A program made the position numbers and the translations under genes. The notes under the pieces are model-generated. The model was not told the DNA's origin, searched no databases, and saw nothing but the letters and a program-made list of their open reading frames with translations. This document shows, one piece after another, positions 44,589 through 57,600 of a stretch of 64,000 nucleotides of DNA. Within the stretch, counting starts at the first letter, position 1. Each line of letters begins with the position of its first letter. This DNA is from Triplophysa rosa. Taxonomy: Eukaryota; Chordata; Actinopteri; Cypriniformes; Nemacheilidae. Location of the stretch: positions 29,617 to 93,616 of the forward strand of contig NW_026634437.1 in assembly GCF_024868665.1 (NCBI RefSeq). The letters are read 5' to 3'.

Positions 44589-47500
44589 TATGGAGACAGA
44601 ACAGTCTCAATAATAATACATTTACAAAACACAATTCATAAATTCACAGCACAATTCACATTCACAAAATCAGATTCGTAAATTCAAAACACAATTCATA
44701 AATTCACAAACATTTTCCCCAAATGCTCACACAAATATATATCGCAGAAATAAATTCAGAATGTTTTCACAAATATGTAAATATCATGTTCTTGAATTAC
44801 TTTCCAATAAACATTTGTGAATGTTGTTACATGTATTTATGGATTGGTGAATCTGCATTTGCAAATCGTCACACGTGTGTGGATTGCTTTGAATTTGTGT
44901 GTGGTATTTTTGAGAGTGTCCTGCCACGGTGAGATTCAAGCGTAACTTTTTTTTAAGGATGGCCTGTTCAGCCAATCGCGTTGAGCTTTTGATCCACCAA
45001 CCAAAACGCTCCTTACTGAAGTGACTCGAGAAGCTCGACGCTGCACAGTATTGTCTGCATCGGTTCAAAAACAGAGAGGGGAGAGAAGAGCACACTCAAC
45101 AAGTAAGTAAAGTTTACTTTTAATACCTGATGCCACTCTATATCTCATAAAATATTCATAAAGCTTGTTTTTGTTACTGAGCTGGCGGTGTTGAATTGAA
45201 GGTGAACATGTTTGAACTGGCGTTTGTAAGAAGACTGTTGCAGTTACCAGAGCCTTTAAATTTCAGTCGCCACAAACTTTGCTCTTGCGGTTCACGTAAT
45301 AAAACATTTAAACAGATGTTGACACGTATGCCTGAGCGATAAAATAAGAGTAATTTTAAATATTGTAGTTGGGGCTCGGGGGTGTTGGATCCTCTGCTGT
45401 TATCTTTTAAATGCTGGCAATGTTTTACCTCTTCAGGATGTCATCGCGATTCGCAAGACAAAGCATATTTAAAGCTTTGATATGTTAATGAAAGAAGGGA
45501 AATGGCGTGGAATATGACTTGTGGTGATAGATAGTTTCAAATATTGAATTTCAGCACCAAAGCACATTTATTTCAGTATTTTTCGACCACATTTGTTGCT
45601 GAAATGACTGCATTTCTTGTCTTTTTAACATTAGTTGATCTCTCACATCCAGTAGTAGTCAGCTTTAGTTAATGTGTATTGGTAGATAATAGCTACTTAG
45701 ATTTATATGTTCTAACTGCAGTTAACTATACTAACAATAAACTTAGATACATTGATGAATTTAAACTGTGCCACACAACTTAAACCTCTGACACATTGTT
45801 CTCTCTCCTTAATAGGAGCTGATAGAAAAGTCTAAGCAAGAGATTTTCCTGTAGTCATGCAGTCTCAAGTTTCAGTTGTGGTGGGTGTTGTTATTATTTA
45901 TTTAATACAGGCAAATAATACAACAAACACTACACATGTACAGTAGGACCGATTATTATTTCGTTATTGTTATTATTAAGCAGGTAGTCTGTTACAGAGA
46001 CTGAAATGACATAAGCTTTTTTTTTTTTTAATTCTTAAATGTGGCTTGTTAACGGGTGTATGTCTTTGTTTTCAGCAGGATGGCTAATGAGTGGAGTGAT
46101 GAATTTTCTGGTAGAGTGATGCAGTTTCTCAGTGGGGTCGTTGGACTGGTGGAGTTGCTGGAGCTGGTGGGGTGGTTTGATGATTAGCCTGTAAGATAGA
46201 ATTGAATTGAATATTGTCTGAAATTAGTTATAAATTCATTGTCAAGTGCCAAAGTGCTATCACATACAAGGCCACACATTTTCACTAATTTTTAAAGCAG
46301 ATATTAATATGATGTAAAGCACTTGAGGCACTTGATATAATATGGACAGTTTTATATCATAAATTCATACATTAATAATAATGCAAAGACAAGAGACCAG
46401 ACAAACAAGTCAAACAGATACATACCCATGGAACATATTTCAACTTCACTATGTCACAAATATTTTATGTTTAACTACATTGCTACATTTGCTTGACAGT
46501 TGGTTACTTACTAAATTAACTTGACTTTTTAGGTAACTGTTGCTGTACTGGAGACATTTAGTTTTTACTATCATCACTGGCATAAAATTAAAAGGATGCA
46601 ATGGCTATTTTCATGTTTATGCCTTTTCTGGTCTCCTTTTTCTACCTGTAAGAGGTTTAATGAGTGTGACGACTTTCCATTCAAGGAAAGGCTCATCTAC
46701 TACCTGGATATATTAACAAATGAAATGTTTGTTGCCTTATTTATTTTGCAATTACTGCCAAATGTATTTATTGTTGCTTGCATCCACTGATATTTACTTG
46801 TTTTGCATGTTTATGTGGATGTCTTATATGTAAGCATTAGTATATAATTACGACTATGTTATGTATTCTATGTTACGTTCTCTCTTAAACTAAACCCATT
46901 CCTTTCACTGAAAGCTGTTTATTCAAAATGTCACTACTCACTATTGCTTTTCTGAAGAAATAAAGTCTGTAAACACTGCACCACTGGTTTGTGCGTGTGC
47001 TATGTGGGGGTCTGAGTGAAAGATGCATGCTTTGCAGAATCAGATCCAGAAACAACGTCGCAAAACAACATTAGACAATGTGTTGTTATAAAGATTTTCT
47101 GTTCGTTTTAAAACTATGGCGAAACAAAGTAGACGTGACAGGTTGTCATAGTCTAAACGGCCGGAACGTTCATATTATAACTATAACTATATTTGCGTCC
47201 ACACCAGCGGACGACAACGATAACATTGTGTTTATTTTAGGCCTGCGTGCTGCAGTGTTCCCAGTCAGTAAAATGAATGAAGATGACCTGCTGCTGCTGC
47301 TTTCGTTTTCGTTCCCGAACGTCTTTTCTCCAAAATATGACAGCAACAGCTGGATGATCGCTCTGACACTTCTCTTCCAGGGAGGCAAAAATGCAAAATA
47401 TGTGTTTGGTTCGTCATGTCAAAATATGTGTTCGTCGCGTGAACTACGTGCAATCACGTATCATGTCAAAATACGTGCCTGCTTTAGATGCGTCCAGAGG

Positions 47501-48545
47501 GTTTATTATAAAAGAGGTGCTCGCGTTTGCTAGATACTCGCTTAGTCTCGTGTGTAATTATAGTTAAGTGTTAAGAGAGTGTCTTACGAGTATGCTGTGA
47601 ATGCGAGCGTCTCTTGAGACGCGACTAAAACATATTTTTGACATTACGAGCCACACAAATGACGGGCTACATACATGGTTTGATGAGCTTCGCATTCGTG
47701 CCTCCCCGGAAGAGAAGTCACGGATCGTCACTGAAAGCATATATTTTGCCAGCTTTCTCAGATTTATGTATCAGTGCATTTAATGTGTTAATATTTAGAA
47801 TTGGCTGCAAATACTGTAGCTTCAGGGGTTTGCTCAAACAGACTGTCAAAGTGTGGCGACTGAAATTTAAAGGCTCTGGTAACTGCAACAGTCTTCTTAC
47901 AAACACCAGTTCAAACATGTTTACCTTCAATTCAACACCGCCAGCTCAGTAACAAAAACAAGCTTTATGAATATTTTATGAGATATAGAGTGGCATCAGG
48001 TATAAAAAGTAAACTTTACTTACTTGTTGAGTGTGCTCTTGCGTCCCTCTCTGTTTTTGAACCGATGCAGGCACACTGCACAGAACTGTGCAGCGTCGAG
48101 CTTCTCGAGTCACTTCAGTAAGGAGCGTTTTGATTGGTGGATCAAAAGCTCAACGCGATTGGCTGAACAGGCCATCCTTAAAAAAAAGTTACGCTTGAAT
48201 CTCAGCGTGGCAGGACAGTCTCAAAAATACCACACACAAATTCAAAGCAATCCACACACGTGTGACGATTTGCAAATGCAGATTCACCAATCCATAAATA
48301 CATGTAACAACATTCACAAATGTTTACTGGAAAGTAATTCAAGAACATGATTTATACATATTTGTGAAAACATTCTGAATTTATTTCTGCGAGATATATT
48401 TGTGTGAGCATTTGGGGAAAATGTTTGTGAATTTATGAATTGTGTTTTGAATTTACGAATCTGATTTTGTGAATGTGAATTGTGCTGTGAATTTATGAAT
48501 TGTGTTTTGTAAATGTATTATTATTGAGACTGTTCTGTCTCCATA
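44589..48545. mobile_element. palindromic transposon 2, TATGGAG ends, 5-bp target duplication
   Basis: About 690-bp arms (44589-45275 and 47852-48545) are inverted and nearly identical at their outer ends. Both ends begin TATGGAGACAGAACAGTCTC. The flanking direct repeat is CTTTG (44584-44588, 48546-48550). The outer arm is an array of ACAATTCATAAATTCACA-type words; the inner arm is GC-richer (CCAATCGCGTTGAGC) and ends with a GTAAGT donor-like site at 45103. The 2.6-kb centre has no transposase that I can recognise, but holds a possible small transcription unit (45816-46964). It lies between mphosph6 and snx20. Confidence 0.75.
46080..46187 (+). other. small frame in a possible spliced transcript inside transposon 2
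   Basis: 35-codon frame beginning MANEWSDEFSGRV, followed at once by a GTAAGA donor-like site (46191) and preceded by a TTTTCAG acceptor (46070-46076). With a GTAAGT donor in the left arm (45103), an acceptor CCTTAATAG (45807-45815) and an AATAAA at 46959, a multi-exon RNA starting in the arm can be drawn. No homology is recognised; this is a hypothesis only. Confidence 0.25.
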
Positions 48546-48624
48546 CTTTGGCCTTCCATTAAAATGTGTGCAGCAGAATGTTTTTTTTTTCTTCTATGTG
48601 TCCCTGTAATCACATTTATGTTTC

Positions 48625-51600
48625 CTACACAAACTCTTGCACCACCAGTTCTTTAAGGGACATCTGTGATACCGGACCATGAGGGGAGTTTCTTACTCTG
48701 GTCAGCTCATCCTGTAACTGTGCCACAGGCAACTCAAGGCTGTAACCCAAATCAACAAGAGCCTCCAGCAGCGGCCCCTGATACCGGCGGAGCTCATAGC
48801 GCCTCACGGTGGGAAGAGCCCTTCTGCCTGTTTGAAAAGCAGCATTGAAGTCCTCTAGATCCCTTTGGCACACCAATATGGCACACAAGGTTGGTATCAC
48901 TAAAGTGGAGTCATGAGAAGACAGTTTCTCCTGAAGCACCAACACCTTCTGTAGGCCCTCAAGAGCTCGGGAAAAGCGCCCCCCACGCAACAGGTCATAT
49001 GCCTCTTTTAATTCCTGTTGAGTGAAAAACGCCTGAATAGCTTGCGATCGGCGGATGCATCTGATGGAGTAGATCTGAGTTAGATAGTCTCTCAGGGCTA
49101 CACGCCGCTCTGAGATGTTCTCCTCACAGAAGTTTCCCGTCACTCTCTTTCTGGGCATCACCATGTCTTCAATCTCATCACTGAAGTCCAGCAGGAGCTC
49201 CTGATGCAGGTGAAGAAAGTCATTGTAGCGACGCTCGATAGCCACACGTTCACAGTCGTAGGTACCAGACCGGATAACCACAATCCGATACACCTGTATG
49301 ACAGAAATCACATATAAAGAGGTCTTTACTGACATTGGCATTTAACTCACATTTTTGCACTATTGTGTAAGTAACAAAACTCAAGGAGAAATGAGTTAAC
49401 TTAAAATGTCAGTGCCATTAAATCGCATTGTACAATTATATGTACATTTAGCTAATGTATCAAGTCAACTTTAGGTAATTCACTTTGCAAAATTAATTTC
49501 AAACTGTCATTGAGCAAGATCCTGCCCCTCCCCAAAGATGGATGTGTCACCATTCACTTCAGCTATAGAAAAACGAAGCCAAAATATCTCAGAAACGGCC
49601 GCTGACATATTACGGCGATGACGTCGTTTTGAGCCAGAGTCTCTGCAATAATGATCGTAAGATAAAGCCGTAATATTCCGCTCATGTCCCCCCGCAGACT
49701 CAATGGAAAACACACAAATCATACATAAAGGCCCGGTTTCACAGACAAGGTTTAGCTGAAGCCAGGACCATGCCTTAAAAAAATAGCATATTTAATTCAC
49801 TTTTATTAAAATGCAATCGATAAAAACATTACTGGTATGCATCTTTAGACTAAACAATTGCAATGACATATGCCAGGGCATTTTTTTTATTTAAGACAAA
49901 CTTAAATTTTAGTCTGGGACTAGTTGAAGCCTTGTCTGTAAAACCGGGCAAAACATCTTATAACTATTGAAACCAGACAAATTGGAAAAACAAACACTTC
50001 AATACACATCAGTGTGATAAGAACTAAAATGGCAGCATCTTCGGCAAAAATTAATTTGAATTCGATTTTTTCGTTTTGGTCACGACCCATGCGTTTACAT
50101 GGCGAGGTTTATGACCTATAGGCCTACTACATCCAGCGCCTGTGGGGGATATTCAATTCAACTAAATTTTATTTATATAGCGCTTTTCACAATGTGCATT
50201 GTTCCAAAGCAGCTTTACAGGAGAAAATAAGAAAAACAGAAAACACAAAAAAGGTCAAACACAGTCAAGTGCATGGTGTTTGTGAACAAGCAAGATCATT
50301 AAAGCGATATTAACGGAATTTACTGAGCCTTTAAGCGTATCTAATATCAGCAGTCTCCTGGTGAGCAAGTCAACACGGCCCTGTGGCGAGGAACCCAAAC
50401 TCCAATGATAAAAAACCTCGGGAGAAACCAGTCCCAGTCGGGACGGCCAGGTCTCCTCTGACGTGTCACCGCTGCACTCAGTGACTTAGATTAAAACTTT
50501 GATTATTACGGTTTATGAATAATAGGGAGAGCTTAATAGTTGTAATTTAGGAAATTTCACTTCAATTGCTTTGGCTTCAGTACCTCTATCCCTGGTCCCC
50601 CCACAGAATCTTAGCTATCTCGCAGGAATGCCTGATTAAAAATGTAGTGTAATGATAATACCTTGCATCCTAAATGTGTACGTTTCGGTTTACTTGGCTG
50701 TAACCCTGTTCCCTGAAAAAGCGGGAACGAGATGCTGCGTTTCAAACGCTATGGGAGAACAGTCTTTGTTCGACCGGTTGTGAAGCACGTGTGTCAAACA
50801 CGCCAAAATTTTTGGCTTTAAATAACCTCGGCAGGTGACGTGGCTAATTACACCAGCACCTGCAGGTTATAAATACGCGTGAACACGGACACGTCATCAG
50901 GTTCCAACTTTGTCTGAAAGGACGTCCGGGCACGCCTACAGTGCGGCATTGAGGCGCAGCATCTCGTTCACGCTTTTTCAGGGAACAGGGTTACAGCCAA
51001 GTAACCCGAGACGTTCCCTATCAAAAGCTGCACTCGATGCTGCGTTTCAAACGCTATAGGAACGAGAATACCAACGCCGCCGCACTGGAAGTGTCTGGAC
51101 CCCCCAAGTTTGTGTGGCGTGTGTACACAATCCGAGAGGAGGCCTCAGATATGACTCTGGGATGTAGACTCCAGGACACGTGAGCCTGGAGTAGCATGGA
51201 CATCCAGACTATAAAATCTGACAAATGTGTGCGGAGAGGACCAGCCCGCCGCATTACACACTTGCTGCAAGGGGACACCTCTTGCTAAGGCCATAGAAGA
51301 TGAAACCCCCCTTGTTGAATGAGCTCTGACTCCTAGAGGTGAAGCTTGGCACGCCTCATAGGCCAGAGCAATAGCATCCCTCACCCAATGTGACATTGTT
51401 TGCTTGGTGGCAGCCGCCCCTTTGTTGCGGCTCCCATAGCATATGAAAAGCTGCTCCGATTTATGCCACTGGCTAGTGCGGTGGACGTAAGTCTGAAGAG
51501 CATGTACTGGACACAGTAGGTGTAATCGTTCCTGCTCCGACGTCGTGAACGGCGTCAAGAACAACCGGATGCACGGTGGAAAATGGAACTTTAGGCAGAT

Positions 51601-54600
51601 AACTCGGGTGAGGATGCAGAATAGCTTTGGCCATCCCAGGGGCAAAAATTAAACAGGACGGCGAGGTCGAGAGCGCCTGTAAGTCTCCGATTCTCTTAAG
51701 AGAGGTGATTGCCATTAGAAAAACCATTTTAAAGGCCAGAAGCCTGACATGCGCTGACTCCATAGGTTCGAAAGGGGCGCTAACCAGACCCTCGAGCACT
51801 ATCGCTAAGTCCCATGAAGGGACTGTCTGTCTAGAAGGAGGCATCAGCCGCCTCGCTCCACGAATAAAGCGGGCGACTAAAGGGTGTTTTCCCACAGAAA
51901 CCCCATCAATCAGGGCATGGCAGGCCGAAATGGCGGCCACATAAACCCTCAGAGTACCGGGGCTTGTCCCTGAGGACAGTTTCTCTTGCAGAAACTCCAA
52001 CACTGAAACAATCTGGCAGTGAATTGGGTCTGCATGGTGTGCCATGCACCATCTGTCAAAAACGCTCCATCTAAGGGCATAGCTCCTTCTAGTGGAGGGA
52101 GCCCTAGCACTTAGAATAGTCTGTACTACATCAGGTGGAAGCCCAGCACCTCTCAGCTGGTGCCCTTCAGGGGCCAGGCATGGAGGTTCCAGAGCTCGGG
52201 ACGGGGATGAAACACTGTCCCCTGCGCCTGAGACAAAAGATCTCTCCTGACTGGGATCGCCCATGGCGGGTCGTCGAGAGGGATACTAGGTCCGAGAACC
52301 AGATTCTGGTTGGCCAACGGGGAGCTATCAATAAGAGGCGAGACCCCTGTTGACGGACCTTTGCCAGGACTCCCGGGAGCAGAGCTATCGGAGGAAATGC
52401 GTAAAGACGCAGTCTGGGCCACGTATGGGCCATAGCGTCCAGACCCAGGGGAGCTGGATGAGTCAGAGAGAAGTAGAGGGGACATTGTGCTGTCTCCTGC
52501 GTAGCAAAGAGGTCCACCTCTGCTTCGTAAAATCTTTCCCAGATTTGTTTGACTACTTCGGGGTGGAGTTTCCATTCCCCGTTTGTCACAGCTTGTCTGG
52601 ACAGCAAGTCTGCTCCCATATTCATATGCCCCGGGATGTGAATCACTCTGAGGGACAGGAATTTGCCCTCTGCCCAGGGCAGGATCTGCTGGGCCAGTTT
52701 GTTCAGGTGGCGCGACCGAAGCCCGCCCTGGTGATTTATGTACGAGACTACTGAAGTGTTGTCCACCCGCACTAGGACATGGTAGCCTCGTAACTGCCGG
52801 AGGAAGTATTTCAGGGCCCAAAATACAGCCATTATTTCGAGGCAATTGATGTGCCAATCGAGAAGATGACCTCTCCAGATCCCTTGGGCTGGACGGCCAT
52901 CTAAGACCGCACCCCAACCCGTGAGGGATGCATCTGTCGTTAGCATCTTGCGACGACAACACAGACCGAGAGTGGGACCTAAAGTCAGAAACCGAGGTCT
53001 GAACCACATAGAAAGGGTGTGAAGCCCCTGGCGGGTCACCCTTATATGCCTCTGGGGGTTGGCCCTTGGATGAAACCCCCTGGCTCTGAGCCACAATTGA
53101 AACGGTCTCATATGCAGGAGGCCCAGAGGTATCACTGTGGAAACTAGGGGTGTAACGATACGCGTACTCGTATTGAATCGTTCGGTACGAGGCTTTCGGT
53201 TCGGAACGCATTACAAACCGAACGGTTCGTTTGACTAATAATAAAAAAGATAAAATTGCTTAAATTGTGTGAAATATGATGTTCTCAGTGCGACTTCTCT
53301 CAACAAGGCAACCCAAACGACGTAAAAGGCAACGTGCTGTCTGCCACTCCCACCCACCCCCAAAGAAAAACACAATTGCACTTAACCGTTACTCCAGTCA
53401 GGCATATTAGCGCGTAGCAATATGGCTAGTAACGTGAATGCGATTACCAGACCAGAAATAGAAGATCCTCCAAAAATCAACAGGTCTGGTTTTTGGGACC
53501 ACTTTGGTTTCCCTGTAAATTATGAGGGGAATGGCAAGAGAGTGGTGGATAAAAACACTATGGTATGTCGCATCTGCTACACGACAATAAGCTACATTAG
53601 CGGGAATACTTCAAACATGTCAGCTCATTTACGCCGACATCACCCCAGTGTGTCAATAGCTGGCAATCAACGAAAACAAGGAGAAACACGCACCCTACAG
53701 ACTATCCCCGCAGCATTTATGCAGGCATTTCCAACTGATTCGAACAAAGCAAAACAAATCACTGCGGCGATTGGTACATTTACAGCCGCGGATATGAGAC
53801 CCTACTCTGTAGTAGAAAACGTGGGTTTTAAAAACATGCTTCATGTAATTGAGCCCCGCTACACTATTCCTTTACGAGGCCATTTCAGCAACACTGTAAT
53901 TCCTGCTTTGTACAAAAAACAAAAACCCAAATTGAGAATCAATTGGCCGAGGCACAAGCGGTTGCACTGACAACTAGTGATGGGTCGTTCATTAATGATT
54001 CGTTCTTTTTGAACGAATCTTTAAAATGACTCGGGAGTAACGAGTGTCTCAGCGAGTGATTCGTTCATTTTGTGTTGACCGCGCATGTGCAACATTGTAC
54101 CAGAAACAGTAATGAAGTTCGTCTCTCGAGTCATCGGGTCCGAGTCCTTATACCGGAAAGAGAAATGATTAGTTCGTCTCTCGAGTCATCGGGTCCGAGT
54201 CCTTATACCGGAAAGAGAAATGATTAGTTCGTCTCTCGAGTCATCGGGTCCGAGTCCTTATACCGGAAAGAGAAATGATTAGTTCGTCTCTCGAGTCATC
54301 GGGTCCGAGTCCTTATACCGGAAAGAGAAATGATTAGTTCGTCTCTCGAGTCATCGGGTCCGAGTCCTTATACCGGAAAGAGAAATGATTAGTTCGTCTC
54401 TCGAGTCATCGGGTCCGAGTCCTTATACCGGAAAGAGAAATGATTAGTTCGTCTCTCGAGTCATCGGGTCCGAGTCCTTATACCAGAAAGAGAAATGATT
54501 AGTTCGTCTCTCGAGTCATCGGNGACGGCCTCTGTAGTTACATGACTGGCCAAGTAAAAAACACAAATGTGGGATAGACTTTAAAGTTTAAAAGTTTTAT

Positions 54601-57600
54601 ATTTTATTATGATTATACAATTCCTTTGTTCAGTTCATCTTTCTGGAAAAACCTAAAAATTGAGTAAAAACAGATATAAAAATTGTTCTTTACTTTGTAT
54701 TTGTGTCTGTCTACAACAAAATTACATTTCATTTTTTTGTTTTATATGCTGCTGAGAAAACATCACAGACGATGGGTCAAGTATAGCTCATTGTTCAAAG
54801 TAAAAAAATCATACTTTATGATGTTAGTTTTAATAAATAAAAATGTGAAAAAAATCAAGGAAATTTTTCTGGCATTTCTTCCTTTCTGCTGTATCGAAAA
54901 CGTACCGAACCGGGACACCACTGTGCCGTATCGAACCGAACCGTGAATTTTGTGAACCGTTACACCCCTAGTGGAAACCACCACCATGAGACTTAGAACT
55001 CTTTGAAAGTGATGATTTGTCACTTTCTGGCCTAGCCTGATGCTCCTCAGGGTGCTCTGGACAGATTCGACACGTGCAGGAGACAGTTGTGCCTGCATCG
55101 CGGTCGAGTCCCATATTATCCCCAAATACGTTGTATTTGGTGTAGGGGAGAGAACGCTCTTTGTGGCGTTGAGTCTTAACCCGAGAGCTTTGAGATGAGC
55201 TAGGATGACATCCCGATGTCGAAGCACTAGCTCCAGAGACTGAGCTAAAACCAGCCAGTCGTCTATGTAATTCAAAATGTGGATGCCCTGGAGCCAGAGC
55301 TGCATCCATGCATTTCGTGTATATTCGGGGTGACAAGGCAAGGCCGAATGGAAGAACCCGATACTGGTAGGCTTCGCCCCCGAAAGCGAACCTCAGGAAT
55401 TTCCTGTGTTGTGGCAGGATCTCTATATGAAAGTATGCATCTTTCAGATCGATCTTCACGAACCAGTCGTGCAACTGAATGTGAGACACAATCATCCTGA
55501 TTGTCAACATTTTGAACTTGTGCGTCTTTAGGTAGCGGTTTAATCCGCGAAGATCTAGGATCGGACGCAATCCCCCATCCCTTTTGAGAACTAGAAAATA
55601 CCGGCTGTAGTAGCCTGATTCTCTGTCTGGTAGGGGAACATGTTCTATGGCCCATTTGACCAGCAGAGCTTGTAACTCTTGTGCCAACAGATGCGCTCGC
55701 TCCAGTTGCACGGACGTGATGACCATGCTGCTGGAATGCGGAGGGTGATATTCAAATTGAATCCTGTAGCCCTGGTCTACTGTTCTTTATACCCATGGAG
55801 AGATACCTGGCAGTAGTTTCCACGCTGCCAGCTTCTCTGAAAGGGGTATCAATGTTGGCACTTCGTCTCATTGGGGGGATGCCAGATGTCTGGCATCCTG
55901 AAATATGGCAGGAGACAACCGAACATCTAGCATTCTTTTTGAACACGCTAATCCCCGAAACGGAGATTGCAAAGCGGCCCTGTGAGGGTGCCGAAGAGGA
56001 GCCTCTAATTTCTCTTGGAATTTTATGCACCCCTCCTCGGGGGGGCACACCCCCACAGTCCCGGGCACACATGTCTCGGGATCTCTTCTCAGAAGAGATG
56101 AAGCGCCTCAGGTCCGGCACTCCCTGGGCGGCCTGAGGGGCGCGGTCGGCTGCTCCCCTGCCTCTGCGAGGGGGGGCGTGACTCGCCACACTCTCCCTGA
56201 TGGCCTCGCGCCTCAGGAAGACCGGACCCACCCGAGACTGTGTGCCTGGTCGGGACTGGAGAACTGGTCCAGAGTGGGTGACCGACACTCCAGACGCTTG
56301 AGCAAAGCGGGGGAGATACCTCACAAAAGCCTCTTCGTGGCGTTTCGCCTCCTGGAACATGGTGAGCACGGTGTTGACCGCGTCACCAAACAGCCCAGAA
56401 GGTGAGATCGGGGCATCAAGGAGGAACGCCCGGTCCCTGTCCTTGATGCCCATGAGGTTCAACCACAGATGTCTCTCCGTGGTGACCAGTGCAGCCATAG
56501 AACGGCCGATGGCACGGGTAGTCTGCTTGGTATCACGGAGAGACAGGTCTGTTGCCCGGCATAGCTCTGCAAACGCCGTTTCATCAATCACCTTGCCAGT
56601 GCTCACATCATCCAGCAGGTCAGCCTGGTATGCCTGCAGAACCGCCATGGTGTGCAGGGCAGCACCAGCCTGACCCACTGCCTGAAAAGCCTTACCCACC
56701 AGCGCAGATGTAACTCTGCAAGGCTTGGTGGGGAGAGAAGGCTTTTTCAGGGACGACGACGTCCCGGGGGAGAGATAGCACGCCAACGTCTCTTCCACAT
56801 GGGGCACCGTCGTATACCCCCGTGGTTTCGCGCCAACGATAGTCGAATAAATTGACGTCGATGGCACAAACACACGGTAGGAATGTGGCTTTTGCACACG
56901 AATGGGACAATTCGCCGTGTAAATCTTCAAAGAAGGGGAGGGCCCTATGCTGGGGCTCCTCCCCTCGGCCACCCAACAGGTATCTGTCGTCTAACTTTGA
57001 GCCCTTGGGGGCCTCTTGTTCCTGTGGCCAGTCGAGCTTGAGACGGTAGACTGCATTCGTCACTGCCCCTAGAAGCTCGTCGAGCGCATTTGGGGTCATG
57101 AGAGGAACGCCCAGAGGCGGCACTCTCTAACCCCGCTGAAACAAGGGATGCTTCGTCCTCTGCCCGATCCGAAGAGGTGCCGGGGCCCACTTCGGAAGCG
57201 GACGGTAGGACATAGCGGTTCGGTGAGTGCACGGGGGAAGCGGACGGATCCGTCTCCTGTACCTCGGTTAAATCGAACCGCGAACCCCGGGACGAGGGAG
57301 TGGCGGCTCGGCACTTTTTAAAGAAAGAAAGCTGAGCACGGAGAACACGCAAAACTTTGCACACACAAAGCAGTCCTTGAAGACAAAGAAACCTGATGAC
57401 GCGTCCGTGTTCACGCGTATTTATAACCTGCAGGTGCTGGTGTAATTAGCCATGTCACCTGCCGAGGTTATTTAAAGCCAAAAAATGTTGGCGTGTCTGA
57501 TACACGTGCTTCACAACCGGTCGAACAAAGACTGTTCTCCCATAGCGTTTGAAACGCAGCATCGAGTGTAGCTTTTGATAGGGAACTGTGACACTACATA

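Larger units (their letters stand above)
53145..54970. mobile_element. hAT transposon nested in the DIRS element
   Basis: Ends TAGGGGTGTAACGATACG and (complement) TAGGGGTGTAACGGTTC, flanked by the perfect 8-bp duplication GTGGAAAC (53137-53144, 54971-54978). It contains a BED-finger transposase start and, further in, TAGTGATGGGTCGTTCATT (about 53976), the start of another hAT-like repeat that truncates the transposase. An assembly gap N lies at 54523. Confidence 0.85.
50690..57586 (-). mobile_element. DIRS-type tyrosine-recombinase retrotransposon (decayed)
   Basis: Fills most of snx20 intron 2, same strand as the gene. Order on the minus strand: inverted terminal repeat, Gag remnant, reverse transcriptase, RNase H, tyrosine recombinase, internal complementary region, inverted terminal repeat. 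No target duplication is visible, as expected for recombinase-mediated insertion. The coding parts are broken by several frameshifts, and a 1826-bp hAT element sits between RT and RNase H. Without that insert the element is about 5.1 kb, a usual size for fish DIRS elements. Confidence 0.88.

Noticed and set aside
44784..48350. Two similar open frames (about 105 codons) in the arms of palindrome 2
   Set aside because: They point outward through the AT-rich subterminal array and translate repeated ACAATTCA-type words. Their similarity follows from the inverted repeat, so it is no evidence of coding. No motif is recognised.
54116..54525. Regular repeats resembling a CRISPR array
   Set aside because: The whole 55-bp unit repeats without variable spacers; it is a plain tandem array in a transposon of a vertebrate genome.
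52350..56855. Plus-strand frames across the DIRS element
   Set aside because: They are shadows of the minus-strand Gag, RT, RNase H and recombinase reading frames, which show the real motifs.
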